Shown here: positions 1-7,760 of the stretch, piece after piece
How positions within the stretch are numbered: position 1 is the first letter of the stretch
Layout: every line of letters begins with the position of its first letter
Assembly (NCBI GenBank): GCA_024276125.1
Contig: JAJRXT010000081.1
Coordinates: 1 to 37,668 of the forward strand
Reading direction: 5' to 3'
DNA from: a bacterium
GTDB taxonomy: Bacteria; SZUA-182; SZUA-191; JAJRXT01
Length of the DNA: 37,668 nucleotides
Notes under the pieces: model-generated
What the model was told of the DNA's origin: nothing
The model's input: only the letters and a program-made list of their open reading frames with translations
Database searches by the model: none
Program-made: the position numbers and the translations under genes

Positions 1-2
1 AA

Positions 3-410
3 GAAGGCGCTCTTAAATTAAAGGAAATATCATATATTCATGCCGATGCCTATCCGGCGGGAGAATTAAAGCATGGAAATATTGCCCTTATAACTAAGAA
101 TACGCCGGTTGTGGCCTTGGTTACTCAGGATAAAGTACGTGATAAGATGATAAGTAATATAATGGAGGTAATTTGTCGGGATGCTCCGGTTATTGTGGTG
201 GCTTATGAGGATGACGGAGAAATTGCCAATGTTGTACCGCCCTTTAACAATATATCTTCAAATATTATCCGCATACCGCGTACCATAAGCTGGCTGGCGC
301 CCATATTGGCGGCTATTCCCCTGCAATTGATTGCTTATTATACCGGTTTAAATAGGGGTTGCGATGTTGATCAGCCCAGAAACCTGGCTAAAAGTGTAAC
401 TGTGGAGTAG
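3..410 (+). CDS. glmS: Glutamine-fructose-6-phosphate aminotransferase, C-terminal end (partial)
   Basis: The reading frame is open from the left edge of the window and encodes the last 135 residues of GlmS, which makes glucosamine-6-phosphate from fructose-6-phosphate and glutamine for cell-wall and glycoconjugate synthesis. The visible part opens with [20 protein letters not shown], the conserved stretch of the second SIS isomerase subdomain, followed by [11 protein letters not shown]. It ends in NLAKSVTVE, the usual GlmS C-terminus with the KSVTVE tail. The stop TAG lies 2 nt before the gatA start, so glmS and gatA are probably co-transcribed. The glutaminase domain and the start lie outside the window. 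Confidence 0.95.
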   Translation, partial: EGALKLKEISYIHADAYPAGELKHGNIALITKNTPVVALVTQDKVRDKMISNIMEVICRDAPVIVVAYEDDGEIANVVPPFNNISSNIIRIPRTISWLAPILAAIPLQLIAYYTGLNRGCDVDQPRNLAKSVTVE

Positions 411-412
411 GC

Positions 413-1873
413 ATGAGTAAATTTTATGAATATAGTATTTGTGAACTTAATTCTTTGCTTTTAAAAAAAGAGATTAAAGCTGTAGAAATAACCGAATCAT
501 ATTTAAAACGTATTGAAAAATTAGATGGTAAAATTGGCTCTTATTTGACTATAACTGCTGAAGAGGCGCTAAAACAGGCGGCTATTGTTGATAAAAAAAT
601 TGTAAATGGTGAAAAAATATCTGTGCTTGCCGGTATTCCGCTGGCTATAAAAGATAATATGTGTATTAAGGGAATAAAAACAACATGCGCATCTAAAATT
701 TTACATAATTTTATTCCGCCTTACGATGCTACGGTAGTAAAAAAACTTGATAATGAAGATTATGTATTATTGGGTAAGACAAATTTGGATGAGTTTGCAA
801 TGGGCGCTTCTACTGAGAATTCCGGTTTTAAGATTACGCATAATCCGTGGGATTTAAGTTGCGTACCGGGCGGTTCAAGCGGCGGATCGGCTGCGGTGGT
901 GGCAGCGCGCGAGGCGGTTGCGGCGCTTGGTTCCGATACGGGCGGTTCAATTCGTCAGCCGGCTGCTTGCTGCGGAGTGGTAGGTTTAAAGCCGACTTAT
1001 GGTTTGGTTTCCAGATTCGGGCTGGTGGCCTTTGCCTCTTCATTGGATCAAATTGGTCCTATTACGCGGGATGTTAGGGATGCGGCTGTATTGCTTAATA
1101 TTATAAGCGGGCATGATGAGTGCGATTCAACCTCTATAAACAAAGAATTACCAGATTACACGGCGGGTTTGGGCGATGGTGTCAAGGGTTTAAAAATAGG
1201 TTTACCCAAAGAGTATTTTTCCGACTGGGTTGATGCTGAGGTTGCCGTATGTATGGATAGCGCACGGAAAATCTTAGAGAATTTAGGAGCGGAATTTATT
1301 GATATTTCACTGCCGCATACGGAATATGGCGTAGCAACCTATTATATAATTGCAACAGCTGAGGCCAGCGCAAATTTAGCGCGTTATGACGGGGTGAAAT
1401 ACGGTTATCGCAGCCCTGATTATAATAATTTTCTTCAAATGCAGAAAAATACCAGGGAAGAGGGGTTTGGCGCTGAGGTTAAGCGGCGTATTATGCTGGG
1501 TACATATGTATTAAGTTCCGGTTATTATGATGCTTATTACCTAAAAGCTCAAAAGGTTAGAAGCCTTATAAAAAATGATTTTGATCAGGCTTTTTCAGAT
1601 TGTGATTTGATAATGACTCCTACAATTGCAGAGCCTGCTTTTAAATTGGGTGAGAAAACATCAGATCCATTAAAGATGTATCTATCTGATATCTTTACCA
1701 TATCTGCCAATTTAGCCGGTATTCCGGCAATTTCTATTCCGGCCGGATTTGCTAAAGAGGGATTACCTATTGGCTTACAGTTTTTGGGAGGCGCTTTTTC
1801 TGAAGATATGATACTAAAGGCGGCTTATGCTTTTGAGCAGGCAACGGATTATCATCTAAAATGGCCTAAATAA
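413..1873 (+). CDS. gatA: Aspartyl/glutamyl-tRNA(Asn/Gln) amidotransferase subunit A
   Basis: 486 residues, the normal GatA length. GatA is the amidase subunit of GatCAB. It releases ammonia from glutamine and feeds it to GatB, which amidates Glu-tRNA(Gln) or Asp-tRNA(Asn). The amidase-signature triad is visible: Lys80 in PLAIKDNM, the cis-Ser at 155 in PGGSSGGSA and the nucleophile Ser179 in SDTGGSI. The gene is intact. It starts 2 nt after the glmS stop and is followed after 3 nt by a nucleotidyltransferase gene that separates it from gatB. No gatC is visible in the window. Confidence 0.97.
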   Translation: MSKFYEYSICELNSLLLKKEIKAVEITESYLKRIEKLDGKIGSYLTITAEEALKQAAIVDKKIVNGEKISVLAGIPLAIKDNMCIKGIKTTCASKILHNFIPPYDATVVKKLDNEDYVLLGKTNLDEFAMGASTENSGFKITHNPWDLSCVPGGSSGGSAAVVAAREAVAALGSDTGGSIRQPAACCGVVGLKPTYGLVSRFGLVAFASSLDQIGPITRDVRDAAVLLNIISGHDECDSTSINKELPDYTAGLGDGVKGLKIGLPKEYFSDWVDAEVAVCMDSARKILENLGAEFIDISLPHTEYGVATYYIIATAEASANLARYDGVKYGYRSPDYNNFLQMQKNTREEGFGAEVKRRIMLGTYVLSSGYYDAYYLKAQKVRSLIKNDFDQAFSDCDLIMTPTIAEPAFKLGEKTSDPLKMYLSDIFTISANLAGIPAISIPAGFAKEGLPIGLQFLGGAFSEDMILKAAYAFEQATDYHLKWPK

Positions 1874-1876
1874 ATC

Positions 1877-2203
1877 ATGCAATCTGATAAACAAATTAAT
1901 CGATTAATTGAGCAGATAAAAGAGACTATTATACAACATGCTCATCCAAAAAAAATTATTTTATTCGGCTCATTTGCTAAAGGAATACCGGGGCCAGATA
2001 GTGATTTGGATTTACTGATAATAAAAGAATCATCTCTTAGAAGAGATGAGCGCGCCAAGCAGATTCACAAACTATTTAAACCTTATCCTTATCCTATGGA
2101 TATTTTGGTATATACGCCGCAAGAAGTATTAAAATATCAAAAGATTAAAAATTCCTTTATTAGTCAGATTATAGATCAGGGAAAAGTTATTTATGAAGGA
2201 TAG
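1877..2203 (+). CDS. MNT-type nucleotidyltransferase, toxin-antitoxin partner of HEPN
   Basis: 108 residues with a minimal nucleotidyltransferase (MNT) fold. The polymerase-beta-like signature is complete: GSFAKGIPGPDSDLDLLI near residues 30-47 holds the GS and the two metal-binding aspartates, with a third acidic position in PMDILVY. Small MNT proteins pair with HEPN proteins; in studied MNT/HEPN systems the MNT enzyme neutralises the HEPN RNase by adding AMP. The HEPN partner follows and its ATG overlaps the end of this gene. The pair sits between gatA and gatB, so it looks like an accessory insertion into the gat operon. This partner is intact, but the HEPN gene is frameshifted. Confidence 0.85.
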   Translation: MQSDKQINRLIEQIKETIIQHAHPKKIILFGSFAKGIPGPDSDLDLLIIKESSLRRDERAKQIHKLFKPYPYPMDILVYTPQEVLKYQKIKNSFISQIIDQGKVIYEG

Positions 2204-2593
2204 TGAATATGTTATCCAACAAGTTAAAGCGTGGAGTCTAAAGGGTGATAATGATCTGATGGCGGCAGAAATTCTTGTAAAAGCAAATGATTTTCCTGCG
2301 GATTCTGTTTGTTTTCATTGCAGCAGGCTGCTGAAAAATATTTAAAGGCATTTTTAGTAAAGCAAGGTTATAGTGTTCCTAAGACTCATAATTTGTATTA
2401 TTTACTCAGCTTGTGCCAGAGGGTAGAGAAAAAATTTGAGCGCTTAGAAGATGATATTGGTTTTTTATCCGAATATGCCGTTGAATCCAGATATCCAGGT
2501 GATCCACCTATAATATATTCAGAATCCGAAGCAAAATTAGCTTTATTAAAGGCCAAGAAAATAGTGAACTTGGTTAAAATAAGTTTAGGTTAG
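2193..2593 (+). pseudogene. HEPN-domain toxin with a single-base frameshift
   Basis: An ATG at 2193 opens a frame that reads MKDSEYVIQQVKAW and reaches DSVCFHC, then runs into a stop. The next frame continues directly with QQAAEKYLKAFLVKQGYSVP, the conserved second helix of HEPN proteins, then KTHNLYYLLSLC and on to a stop at 2593. The join falls at about 2321. Restoring one C there (TGC CAG CAG instead of TGC AGC AGG) gives a continuous HEPN protein of about 133 residues. The homology on both sides is undegraded, so the lesion is either very recent or a consensus error. No separate strong ribosome-binding site is seen for the downstream half. Confidence 0.8.
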
Positions 2594-2601
2594 GAGAAAA
2601 C

Positions 2602-4029
2602 ATGCAATATGAACCAGTAATCGGTTTGGAAATACATGCGCAATTAAAAACTAATACGAAAATATTTTGTAATTGCAGTACGAGTTTTGATCAACAGCCA
2701 AATCTATCCACCTGTCCGGTATGTTTGGGATTACCCGGTGCGCTGCCGGTTTTAAATAAAAAAGTAATTGAATACGGTATTAAAACGGCTCTTTGCCTAA
2801 ATTGTAAAATAGCTGATAAAAATATTTTTGCTAGAAAGAATTATTTTTATCCTGATCTGCCCAAGGGGTATCAAATTTCGCAATTTGAGCTGCCCTTGGG
2901 GCTAGGCGGATTTATAAATATTGGTGAAAAAGACAATCAAAAAAGGATTGGTATAACTAGGCTTCATTTGGAAGAGGATGCCGGTAAATTGCTGCATCGG
3001 GCTGATGGCAGTTTGGTTGATTTTAATCGTACCGGTATTCCGCTTATGGAGATTGTAAGCGAACCAGATTTGCGTACGGCGAAAGATGCCAAGGAGTTTG
3101 TGGTAAAACTTAGAGATATACTGTTATATAACGGTGTGTGCGATTGTAATATGGAACAAGGCAGCCTGCGCTGCGATGCTAATATTTCGGTAAGAAAAGC
3201 TGGAGCCAAGGAGTTTGGCGTAAAAACTGAAGTAAAAAATATGAATTCATTTAGGTTTATGCAGAAGGCCTTGGAATATGAGATTGAGCGTCAGATTGAT
3301 GAGTTGGAGTCCGGCGGCAGAATAATTCAGGAGACCAGATTGTGGGATGAGGCAAAGGGTGTAACAGTTTCCATGCGCAGTAAGGAAGAGGCGCATGATT
3401 ACCGTTACTTTCCAGAGCCGGATTTGGTGCCTGTTATGGTGAGTGTTCAATGGGTGGAAGATATACGAAAAACGATTCCTGAATTACCGGATGAAAAAAA
3501 AGAAAGGTTTGTCAGTCAATACAATATTCCTGAATATGATGCTAAGGTGTTAACTACGTCCAGGGATTTAGCGGATTATTTTGAAGATTGCGCCAAATTA
3601 TATTCAGATGCTAAAATAGTAAGTAACTGGATTATGGGCGAGCTTTTAAGGGAAATAAAAAACGACAATACAGATATTAAAGACTGTTCCATAACTCCTA
3701 AAATGCTTACTGATATGCTGGGCTTGATTAAAAAAGGTGTGATAAGCGGTAAGATTGCCAAGCAAGTGTTTGAAGATATGTATAAAACCGGAGACGCTCC
3801 GCAGGATATAATTGAAAAAAAGGGACTAAAGCAGATAATGGATCCGAATGCAATACGGTCTATTATAAAAGAGATTATGGCCGGTAATCCCAAACAGGTG
3901 AGATTATACCGGCAGGGAAAAACAAAAATAATCGGTTATTTAGTGGGGCAGGTTATGAAACATACCAAAGGCAAGGCAAATCCGCAACTGGTAAACAAAT
4001 TGCTGGCAGAAGAGTTAAAAAGGGATTAA
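2602..4029 (+). CDS. gatB: Aspartyl/glutamyl-tRNA(Asn/Gln) amidotransferase subunit B
   Basis: 475 residues, full length. GatB is the kinase and transamidase subunit of GatCAB: it phosphorylates the misacylated tRNA and uses ammonia from GatA. It opens with [16 protein letters not shown] CxC(x)n CPVCLG zinc-binding region follows (residues 23-41), then the GatB cradle segments [24 protein letters not shown] and [10 protein letters not shown]. The C-terminal YqeY-like helical domain ends in the usual [21 protein letters not shown] ribosome-binding site precedes the ATG. The gene lies downstream of the HEPN pseudogene and probably depends on the glmS-gatA transcript. Confidence 0.97.
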   Translation: MQYEPVIGLEIHAQLKTNTKIFCNCSTSFDQQPNLSTCPVCLGLPGALPVLNKKVIEYGIKTALCLNCKIADKNIFARKNYFYPDLPKGYQISQFELPLGLGGFINIGEKDNQKRIGITRLHLEEDAGKLLHRADGSLVDFNRTGIPLMEIVSEPDLRTAKDAKEFVVKLRDILLYNGVCDCNMEQGSLRCDANISVRKAGAKEFGVKTEVKNMNSFRFMQKALEYEIERQIDELESGGRIIQETRLWDEAKGVTVSMRSKEEAHDYRYFPEPDLVPVMVSVQWVEDIRKTIPELPDEKKERFVSQYNIPEYDAKVLTTSRDLADYFEDCAKLYSDAKIVSNWIMGELLREIKNDNTDIKDCSITPKMLTDMLGLIKKGVISGKIAKQVFEDMYKTGDAPQDIIEKKGLKQIMDPNAIRSIIKEIMAGNPKQVRLYRQGKTKIIGYLVGQVMKHTKGKANPQLVNKLLAEELKRD

Positions 4030-4053
4030 ATCTTGACAGGGGTTGTTTGCTTG

Positions 4054-4135
4054 TTATTCTGAATGAAACAAAGCGCCGTGAAGAATCTCCTGCATTCGTA
4101 AGCAAGAAGATTCTTCGCTCTGCTCCAGAATGACA
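4054..4135. repeat. Palindromic core repeat, copy 1
   Basis: A hairpin-forming unit that begins TTATTCTGAATGAAAC, contains GAAGAATCT facing AGATTCTTC, and ends CAGAATGACA. The same core recurs at about ten other places in the window. This copy shows no obvious longer terminal repeats. It lies just after the gatB stop and may act as a weak terminator on either strand. Confidence 0.8.
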
Positions 4136-4192
4136 AAAAATAAGTATTTTTCAGTAGAAGTAAACAGCCCTGAGGATATATCGCGGGAATAA

Positions 4193-4226
4193 TTGACAAG
4201 ATAACTTTTAATGTATATATGTACAT
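4193..4226 (+). promoter_or_regulatory. Putative promoter of the CopG-type antitoxin
   Basis: A perfect -35 TTGACA (4193-4198) is followed after 17 nt by TATATG (4216-4221). A small inverted repeat of TGTA and TACA overlaps the -10 region and could be an operator for a ribbon-helix-helix repressor. It precedes the antitoxin start at 4291. It is judged only from sequence match. Confidence 0.4.
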
Positions 4227-4290
4227 ACAGGCGGTGATAGATAAATTATCCAAGTGCAATAGATTTGATAGGGAAATGGTATACTATCTT

Positions 4291-4612
4291 ATGAAGTATA
4301 CCGAAAAAAAAGAAATTCCTAAATTTGCCTCTGAAGAAGAAGAAGATGAGTTTTGAGTTTTGGACAGAGGCTGATTCTACAGAGTATGTGGACTGGAAAA
4401 TGGCCAAAAGGAGAAGGTTTTCAAATCTTAAGCCTTCGCTTAAAACGATTTCTCTACGCCTGCCTGAATTAATGCTGGATGAATTGAAAAATTTGGCCAA
4501 CAAACGGGGAGTTCCCTATCAATCATTACTTAAGATATTCTTAGCCGAACGCATCAAGCAGGAATCGAGGGTTTTATGTTTGGCTTGTCCTCAAGCCGAA
4601 CATATCGGATAG
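4291..4612 (+). pseudogene. CopG/BrnA-type RHH antitoxin broken by a 7-bp duplication
   Basis: The ATG at 4291 opens MKYTEKKEIPKFASEEEEDEF and meets a TGA at 4354. The rest of the protein (FWTEADSTEYVDWKMAKRR, then NLKPSLKTISLRLPELML, then ANKRGVPYQSLLKIFLAERI) continues in another frame. The sequence GAGTTTT is present twice in tandem (4348-4354 and 4355-4361). Removing one copy gives an uninterrupted protein of about 104 residues of the common family of ribbon-helix-helix antitoxins with an N-terminal acidic EEE-FW motif. No toxin gene (BrnT or other) is recognisable beside it, so it would be an orphan. Slippage between the two 7-bp units could restore the frame. Confidence 0.8.
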
Positions 4613-4613
4613 C

Positions 4614-4700
4614 TGCCATTCTGAGTCCGAAGGCCGAAGAATCTCCCCCTGCAACAGCGAGTAGATTCTTCATTCCACTTCGTTTCGTTTAAGAATGACA
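4614..4700. repeat. Palindromic core repeat, copy 2
   Basis: Same family as the unit at 4054. It begins GCCATTCTGAGTCCGAAGG, contains GAAGAATCT facing AGATTCTTC, and ends CGTTTAAGAATGACA. It starts 2 nt after the antitoxin stop. Confidence 0.8.
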
Positions 4701-4759
4701 AAAGAAGGACGCAGAATAAACCCAGAGACTTACAAAATAATGTACTGATTTTTATTGAC

Positions 4760-5032
4760 TTATCGTTTTGGCGTATAGGTTTGATCTATAATTTTATCTA
4801 TGAGATTATAAAATTCCGGTAAGCCCAGCAACTCAAATTCCCAGCGAATATTTTGTTTTATACGCTTTTTTATATGACGCCTGTCATAGTTTAGCTCTTG
4901 AAATATTTTGGTGCGGCGTTTTATTTCCTCAATATACATGTTGGTAAATTTTTCTTTTTCCTCTTTTGGATTGACATTAATGTTTGGTTTCATGTATGAT
5001 AAGAAAAATGAGTCTTTAGACGATTTTTTCAT
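4760..5032 (-). CDS. Small basic hypothetical protein downstream of the glycosyltransferase
   Basis: About 90 residues if it starts at the ATG at 5032, which follows an AGGA-like site; an in-frame TTG further upstream would add 12 residues. The protein is charged and helical (MKPNINVNPKEEKEKF, then FTNMYIEEIKRRTKIFQELN, then RRHIKKRIKQNIRWEFELL). No membrane segment, metal motif or catalytic motif is visible. It follows the polyprenol-phosphate mannosyltransferase-like gene on the same strand after about 40 nt and is probably co-transcribed with it. I do not recognise a named family. Confidence 0.7.
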   Translation of the reverse strand: MKKSSKDSFFLSYMKPNINVNPKEEKEKFTNMYIEEIKRRTKIFQELNYDRRHIKKRIKQNIRWEFELLGLPEFYNLIDKIIDQTYTPKR

Positions 5033-5070
5033 TTTAAATTTCCTAACCCGAATCATTCGGCTCAACAAGG

Positions 5071-5787
5071 CTATTTTATCAATCCCAGTCGTATCTTTAT
5101 TACCAACCAGAAGGCTTCCACTACTATTTTGTTGGACATTTTAGAATATCCGCCGGAACGCTCATAAAAAGTAATAGGAATTTCTACTATTTTAAATCCC
5201 TTACGATAAGTACGCGCCGTCAGTTCAATCTGAAAGCTGTAACCATCAGAATGAACCTTATCCAAATTAATTGCCTCCAGCACTTCACGTTTAAAACACC
5301 TAAGACCGCTGGTGCTGTCTTCAATAGGAAGAGGGGCTATGAATTGTACATATAAGTTGGCCATTTTGCTGAACAACAGACGCCTGAATGACCAATTATC
5401 CACCCTGACCCCCCGCAAATAGCGGCTGCCTAACACCAAGTCGGCCTCTTGCATTTTTTCAAGCATTACAGGTAAGTATTTGGGGTGATGCGAACCGTCA
5501 GCGTCCATTTCAATGATATAATCGGCATTCTGAGCTAGCGCATATTTAAAGCCGGTTATATAGGCTGTTCCCAAGCCCTCTTTTTTTTCTCTGTGGATAT
5601 AGTGAATTTCAGGATATTCCTCAGATAAACGCTTGGCAATTTCTCCAGTACCATCCGGTGAGTTGTCATCCACAATGGTAATGTAAAATTTTATACCCAA
5701 GTTTTGTATTTCACTTATGGTCTTTTCCAAGGTCTCTTTTTCATTATAAGTGGGCATAATTATCATTGTTTTTGGTATGCTCTTCAT
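5071..5787 (-). CDS. Polyprenol-phosphate mannosyltransferase-like GT2 glycosyltransferase
   Basis: 238 residues, typical of the soluble DPM1-like GT2 enzymes that move a sugar, usually mannose from GDP-mannose, onto a polyprenyl phosphate at the inner membrane face. Visible motifs are IIMPTYNEKETLEKTI at the N-terminus, TIVDDNSPDGTGEIA (first nucleotide-binding aspartates), EMDADGSHHPKYLP (the DxD-like metal site) and GSRYLRGVRVDNWS. There is no C-terminal membrane domain, so it is the short class. An AGAGGT ribosome-binding site precedes the ATG at 5787. Substrate is inferred from the family, not shown. Confidence 0.88.
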   Translation of the reverse strand: MKSIPKTMIIMPTYNEKETLEKTISEIQNLGIKFYITIVDDNSPDGTGEIAKRLSEEYPEIHYIHREKKEGLGTAYITGFKYALAQNADYIIEMDADGSHHPKYLPVMLEKMQEADLVLGSRYLRGVRVDNWSFRRLLFSKMANLYVQFIAPLPIEDSTSGLRCFKREVLEAINLDKVHSDGYSFQIELTARTYRKGFKIVEIPITFYERSGGYSKMSNKIVVEAFWLVIKIRLGLIK

Positions 5788-5940
5788 AAGCCAGAGAACC
5801 TCTTTTTTTTAAATTTAATTTTAAAACAGATTAAGTTGTGTTATAGACAAAGACCCCGCTTCCGCCGGAGGCGGTGAGAGGACAGTTTTTTTGGATAAGC
5901 GTACTTAAAAATAAATTGTATGAACAATGTTTATATTCAT

Positions 5941-6001
5941 ATTGTAGATGGCGGATTTTTAAATCCGCTATATAACCGACCTAAAGGTTGGTATCTACAG
6001 T
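5941..6001. other. Compact three-stem (junction-like) inverted-repeat structure
   Basis: An outer 7-bp stem (TGTAGAT at 5943-5949 with ATCTACA at 5993-5999) encloses two perfect hairpins: GCGGATTT/AAATCCGC (5951-5968) and ACCGACCT/AGGTTGGT (5974-5991). The whole unit could fold as a three-way junction in DNA or RNA. It lies in the 5788-6600 interval, which has no convincing gene. It may be another small mobile repeat or a structured RNA. Confidence 0.45.
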
Positions 6002-6314
6002 CTGTTGTGCGGTGCAATATGTTTAATTTTAAAATAGATATAATCATTATAAGAATTAATAAATTATGGCAGATTAAGCCTAAACTGTCAAGCTGGAGCA
6101 TTATATTTATGTTTTGGAATTTCAAGGTTATTTAAATACATTTACAAAACGGGTACCGCCTTTTTGACCTAAGGCCAACAAAGAAAGTTGCTTTAGAACA
6201 TATCCATGTTTTGAAATAAGGCTGTAAGTATTATAAATGATGGACACTTTTACTTGTTTTTGTTATAATTTCTAATATAAGTATACTGTTGTATACGATG
6301 AGGGGGGAAGTGAT

Positions 6315-6472
6315 CAATGCCGTTGACTTAAGAATATTTTGTGTTTAAAAGACTTTTCTTAGCCGTCATTCTGAGGCTGAAAGCCGAAGAATCTCCCCCC
6401 GCAACAGCGAGTAGATTCTTCACACCACTTCGTTTCGTTCAGAATGACTGTTGCTTTAAGTCAACAACATTG
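6315..6472. mobile_element. MITE-like element with CAATG..GTTGACTTAAG ends around a core repeat
   Basis: The left end CAATGCCGTTGACTTAAG (6315-6332) and the right end TTTAAGTCAACAACATTG (6455-6472) form an 18-bp imperfect terminal inverted repeat. Inside lies a core palindrome (6365-6448). Single ends of the same type occur at 21764-21781 and 24632-24649. There is no coding capacity, so it would be a non-autonomous element of about 158 bp. Confidence 0.7.
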
Positions 6473-6600
6473 GGGGGGAACTAATGAGGTTTGCGAATCT
6501 TTGCGTAAAAGCCTATAATTTCAAAGAAGGTAAACATTGACGCAGATTAACTCCCGAATTCTTCGGGCTAAACATTAAATTAATTTTGAGGATAATAATA

Positions 6601-6792
6601 ATGAGCGAAATAAACAAAGAATGGCTTGAGGAATTACCTAATAAAATTTGGGATGACTTAGCCGGCGTAAGAAGACATTTCCTGCATTCAGAACGGGAAT
6701 TATTGCTTGCGTTGCGAGCCGGTTTTGACTTGGCGCTTGATAAAATAGAAGAACACGAATGTCATGCAGATGAGCAAAAAACCAAAGAGTAG
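6601..6792 (+). CDS. Small acidic hypothetical protein
   Basis: 63 residues from the ATG at 6601, with GAGGATA 5-12 nt upstream as a ribosome-binding site. An in-frame TTG 15 nt earlier is a less likely start. The sequence is helical and amphipathic (EWLEELPNKIWDDLAGVRRH, then ERELLLALRAGFDLALDKIE) and ends in a His/Asp/Glu-rich tail. I do not recognise the family. It stands alone after a MITE and 73 nt before a toxin-antitoxin pair. Confidence 0.55.
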   Translation: MSEINKEWLEELPNKIWDDLAGVRRHFLHSERELLLALRAGFDLALDKIEEHECHADEQKTKE

Positions 6793-6865
6793 ATATTAAG
6801 TAAGGCAAGTTTGTACTCCTGAGTTTTTTATGGCAACAAATTAAGATATCTGCTAAAATAATTTT

Positions 6866-7171
6866 ATGGATATAGGTAAAATAAGAAAAAAGATTCTATC
6901 TGGAGAATATGAATTTCGTCGGCATGCCCTGGAAAGGGCTATTTTGAGAAAGATTAATCCTTTGGATGTAAAGAATGTTATTTTATACGGTGAAATTATT
7001 GAGGAATATCCAGATGATCCACGGGGGTCAAGTTGTCTGATATGGGGAAAGGGACGGGATGGAACTGATCTTCATGTAGTTTGCGGGCTATCCTATAGAA
7101 AAATATGGATAATTACGGTTTATTTCCCAGAGAAAAAGAACTGGATTAATTTTAAAAGCAGGAGGCGATAA
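6866..7171 (+). CDS. DUF4258 protein, probable toxin of a TA pair
   Basis: 101 residues of the DUF4258 type: YEFRRHALERAILRKINPLD near the N-terminus, then YGEIIEEYPDDPRGSSCLIW and an LHVVCGLSYRKIWIITVYFP core. These small proteins share a RelE/BrnT-like look and are often next to YgiT/MqsA-type zinc-finger antitoxins, as here: the next gene starts 3 nt downstream. RNase activity is inferred from the family neighbourhood, not from identified catalytic residues. Confidence 0.8.
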   Translation: MDIGKIRKKILSGEYEFRRHALERAILRKINPLDVKNVILYGEIIEEYPDDPRGSSCLIWGKGRDGTDLHVVCGLSYRKIWIITVYFPEKKNWINFKSRRR

Positions 7172-7174
7172 ATA

Positions 7175-7408
7175 ATGTCATGCTATGAATGCGGCGGCAA
7201 GTTAAAGCATTCGGTTACAACTCTGCACTTACAAAAAGAGGGGAAGCCCGTTTTTATAGAAGAGGTGCCGGTTACCGTGTGCATGCAATGTGGCGAAGAA
7301 TATCTTTCCGGTTCCGTAGCGGAAAAAGTTGGGGAGTTCTTGGATAAAGGACTGCAACCAAAAATTAGTCTTTGTGTGCCCGTGTTTAATTACAAAGTAG
7401 CGGTATAG
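7175..7408 (+). CDS. YgiT-type zinc-finger antitoxin
   Basis: 77 residues. Two CxxC knuckles, CYECGGK (residues 3-9) and CMQCGEEYLS (near 36-45), form the YgiT/MqsA-type zinc-binding domain. The usual C-terminal helix-turn-helix of full MqsA is missing, as in many DUF4258 partners. A GGAGG site precedes the ATG. It is the likely antitoxin and autoregulator of the upstream DUF4258 gene. Confidence 0.85.
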   Translation: MSCYECGGKLKHSVTTLHLQKEGKPVFIEEVPVTVCMQCGEEYLSGSVAEKVGEFLDKGLQPKISLCVPVFNYKVAV

Positions 7409-7421
7409 GGAATAATTGCTA

Positions 7422-7489
7422 AGAAACTGTCACAAAATAACTTGTATATTTTAGCGCTAAAATGTACAAGTTATTTTGTGACAGTTCCT
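7422..7489. repeat. Near-perfect 68-bp palindrome (family C minimal copy)
   Basis: The arms are centred on TTTTAGCGCTAAAA (7449-7462) and extend through ACTTGTA, AAAATA and AACTGTCAC to both ends. I count one mismatch and one T-G wobble over 34 pairs. It lies 13 nt after the YgiT stop. Longer relatives that keep the same ends and the TTAGCGCTAAAA centre motif are at 15620-15806 and 36193-36304, so this looks like a collapsed copy of a small inverted-repeat element. No T-tract follows, so it is not a canonical terminator. Confidence 0.8.
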
Positions 7490-7617
7490 AAGAGTTACTT
7501 AATGGCTAAACTAATCTTTTCCAGCTTGTTTTATAAAAGGGGGTAATAACAAAGGGAGCGTAGGGGGGATTTCCCTGAACTGCCCTGGAGTCGAGCTGCC
7601 TTTGATGAATGGGAATG

Positions 7618-7679
7618 TTGTCTATCCTGAGCGAAACGAAAAGCCTGGGTAGACCCTTTCGTTTCGCGTCAGAATGACA
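7618..7679. repeat. Degenerate palindromic repeat
   Basis: GTCTATCCTGAGCGAAACG faces CGTTTCGCGTCAGAATGACA. It resembles the core repeat family at the ends but has a different middle. It lies in the 7490-7760 interval between a TA pair and the radical SAM gene, where I see nothing else. Confidence 0.55.
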
Positions 7680-7760
7680 ACAATAAATCACATGTACATC
7701 TACTTATAAGCAATCTTGGTGGAAGCGGATTATGTTCTGTTTCACCCGATTTTAAATGTA

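Noticed and set aside
834-1077. Overlapping open frames on both strands inside gatA
   Set aside because: They lie over the conserved Gly/Ser-rich amidase core and have odd compositions; they are shadows of gatA.
4054-4700. CRISPR array from repeated CATTCTGA units
   Set aside because: Copies are scattered, palindromic and differ in spacing; there is no regular repeat-spacer pattern and no cas gene.
5851-5892. GC hairpin upstream of the glycosyltransferase as a terminator
   Set aside because: The stem CCGCC/GGCGG is short and the T run starts about 12 nt after it, and no plus-strand gene ends there.
5920-6135. Overlapping 60-70 codon frames on both strands
   Set aside because: They cover the three-stem palindrome; low-complexity translations with no start signal.
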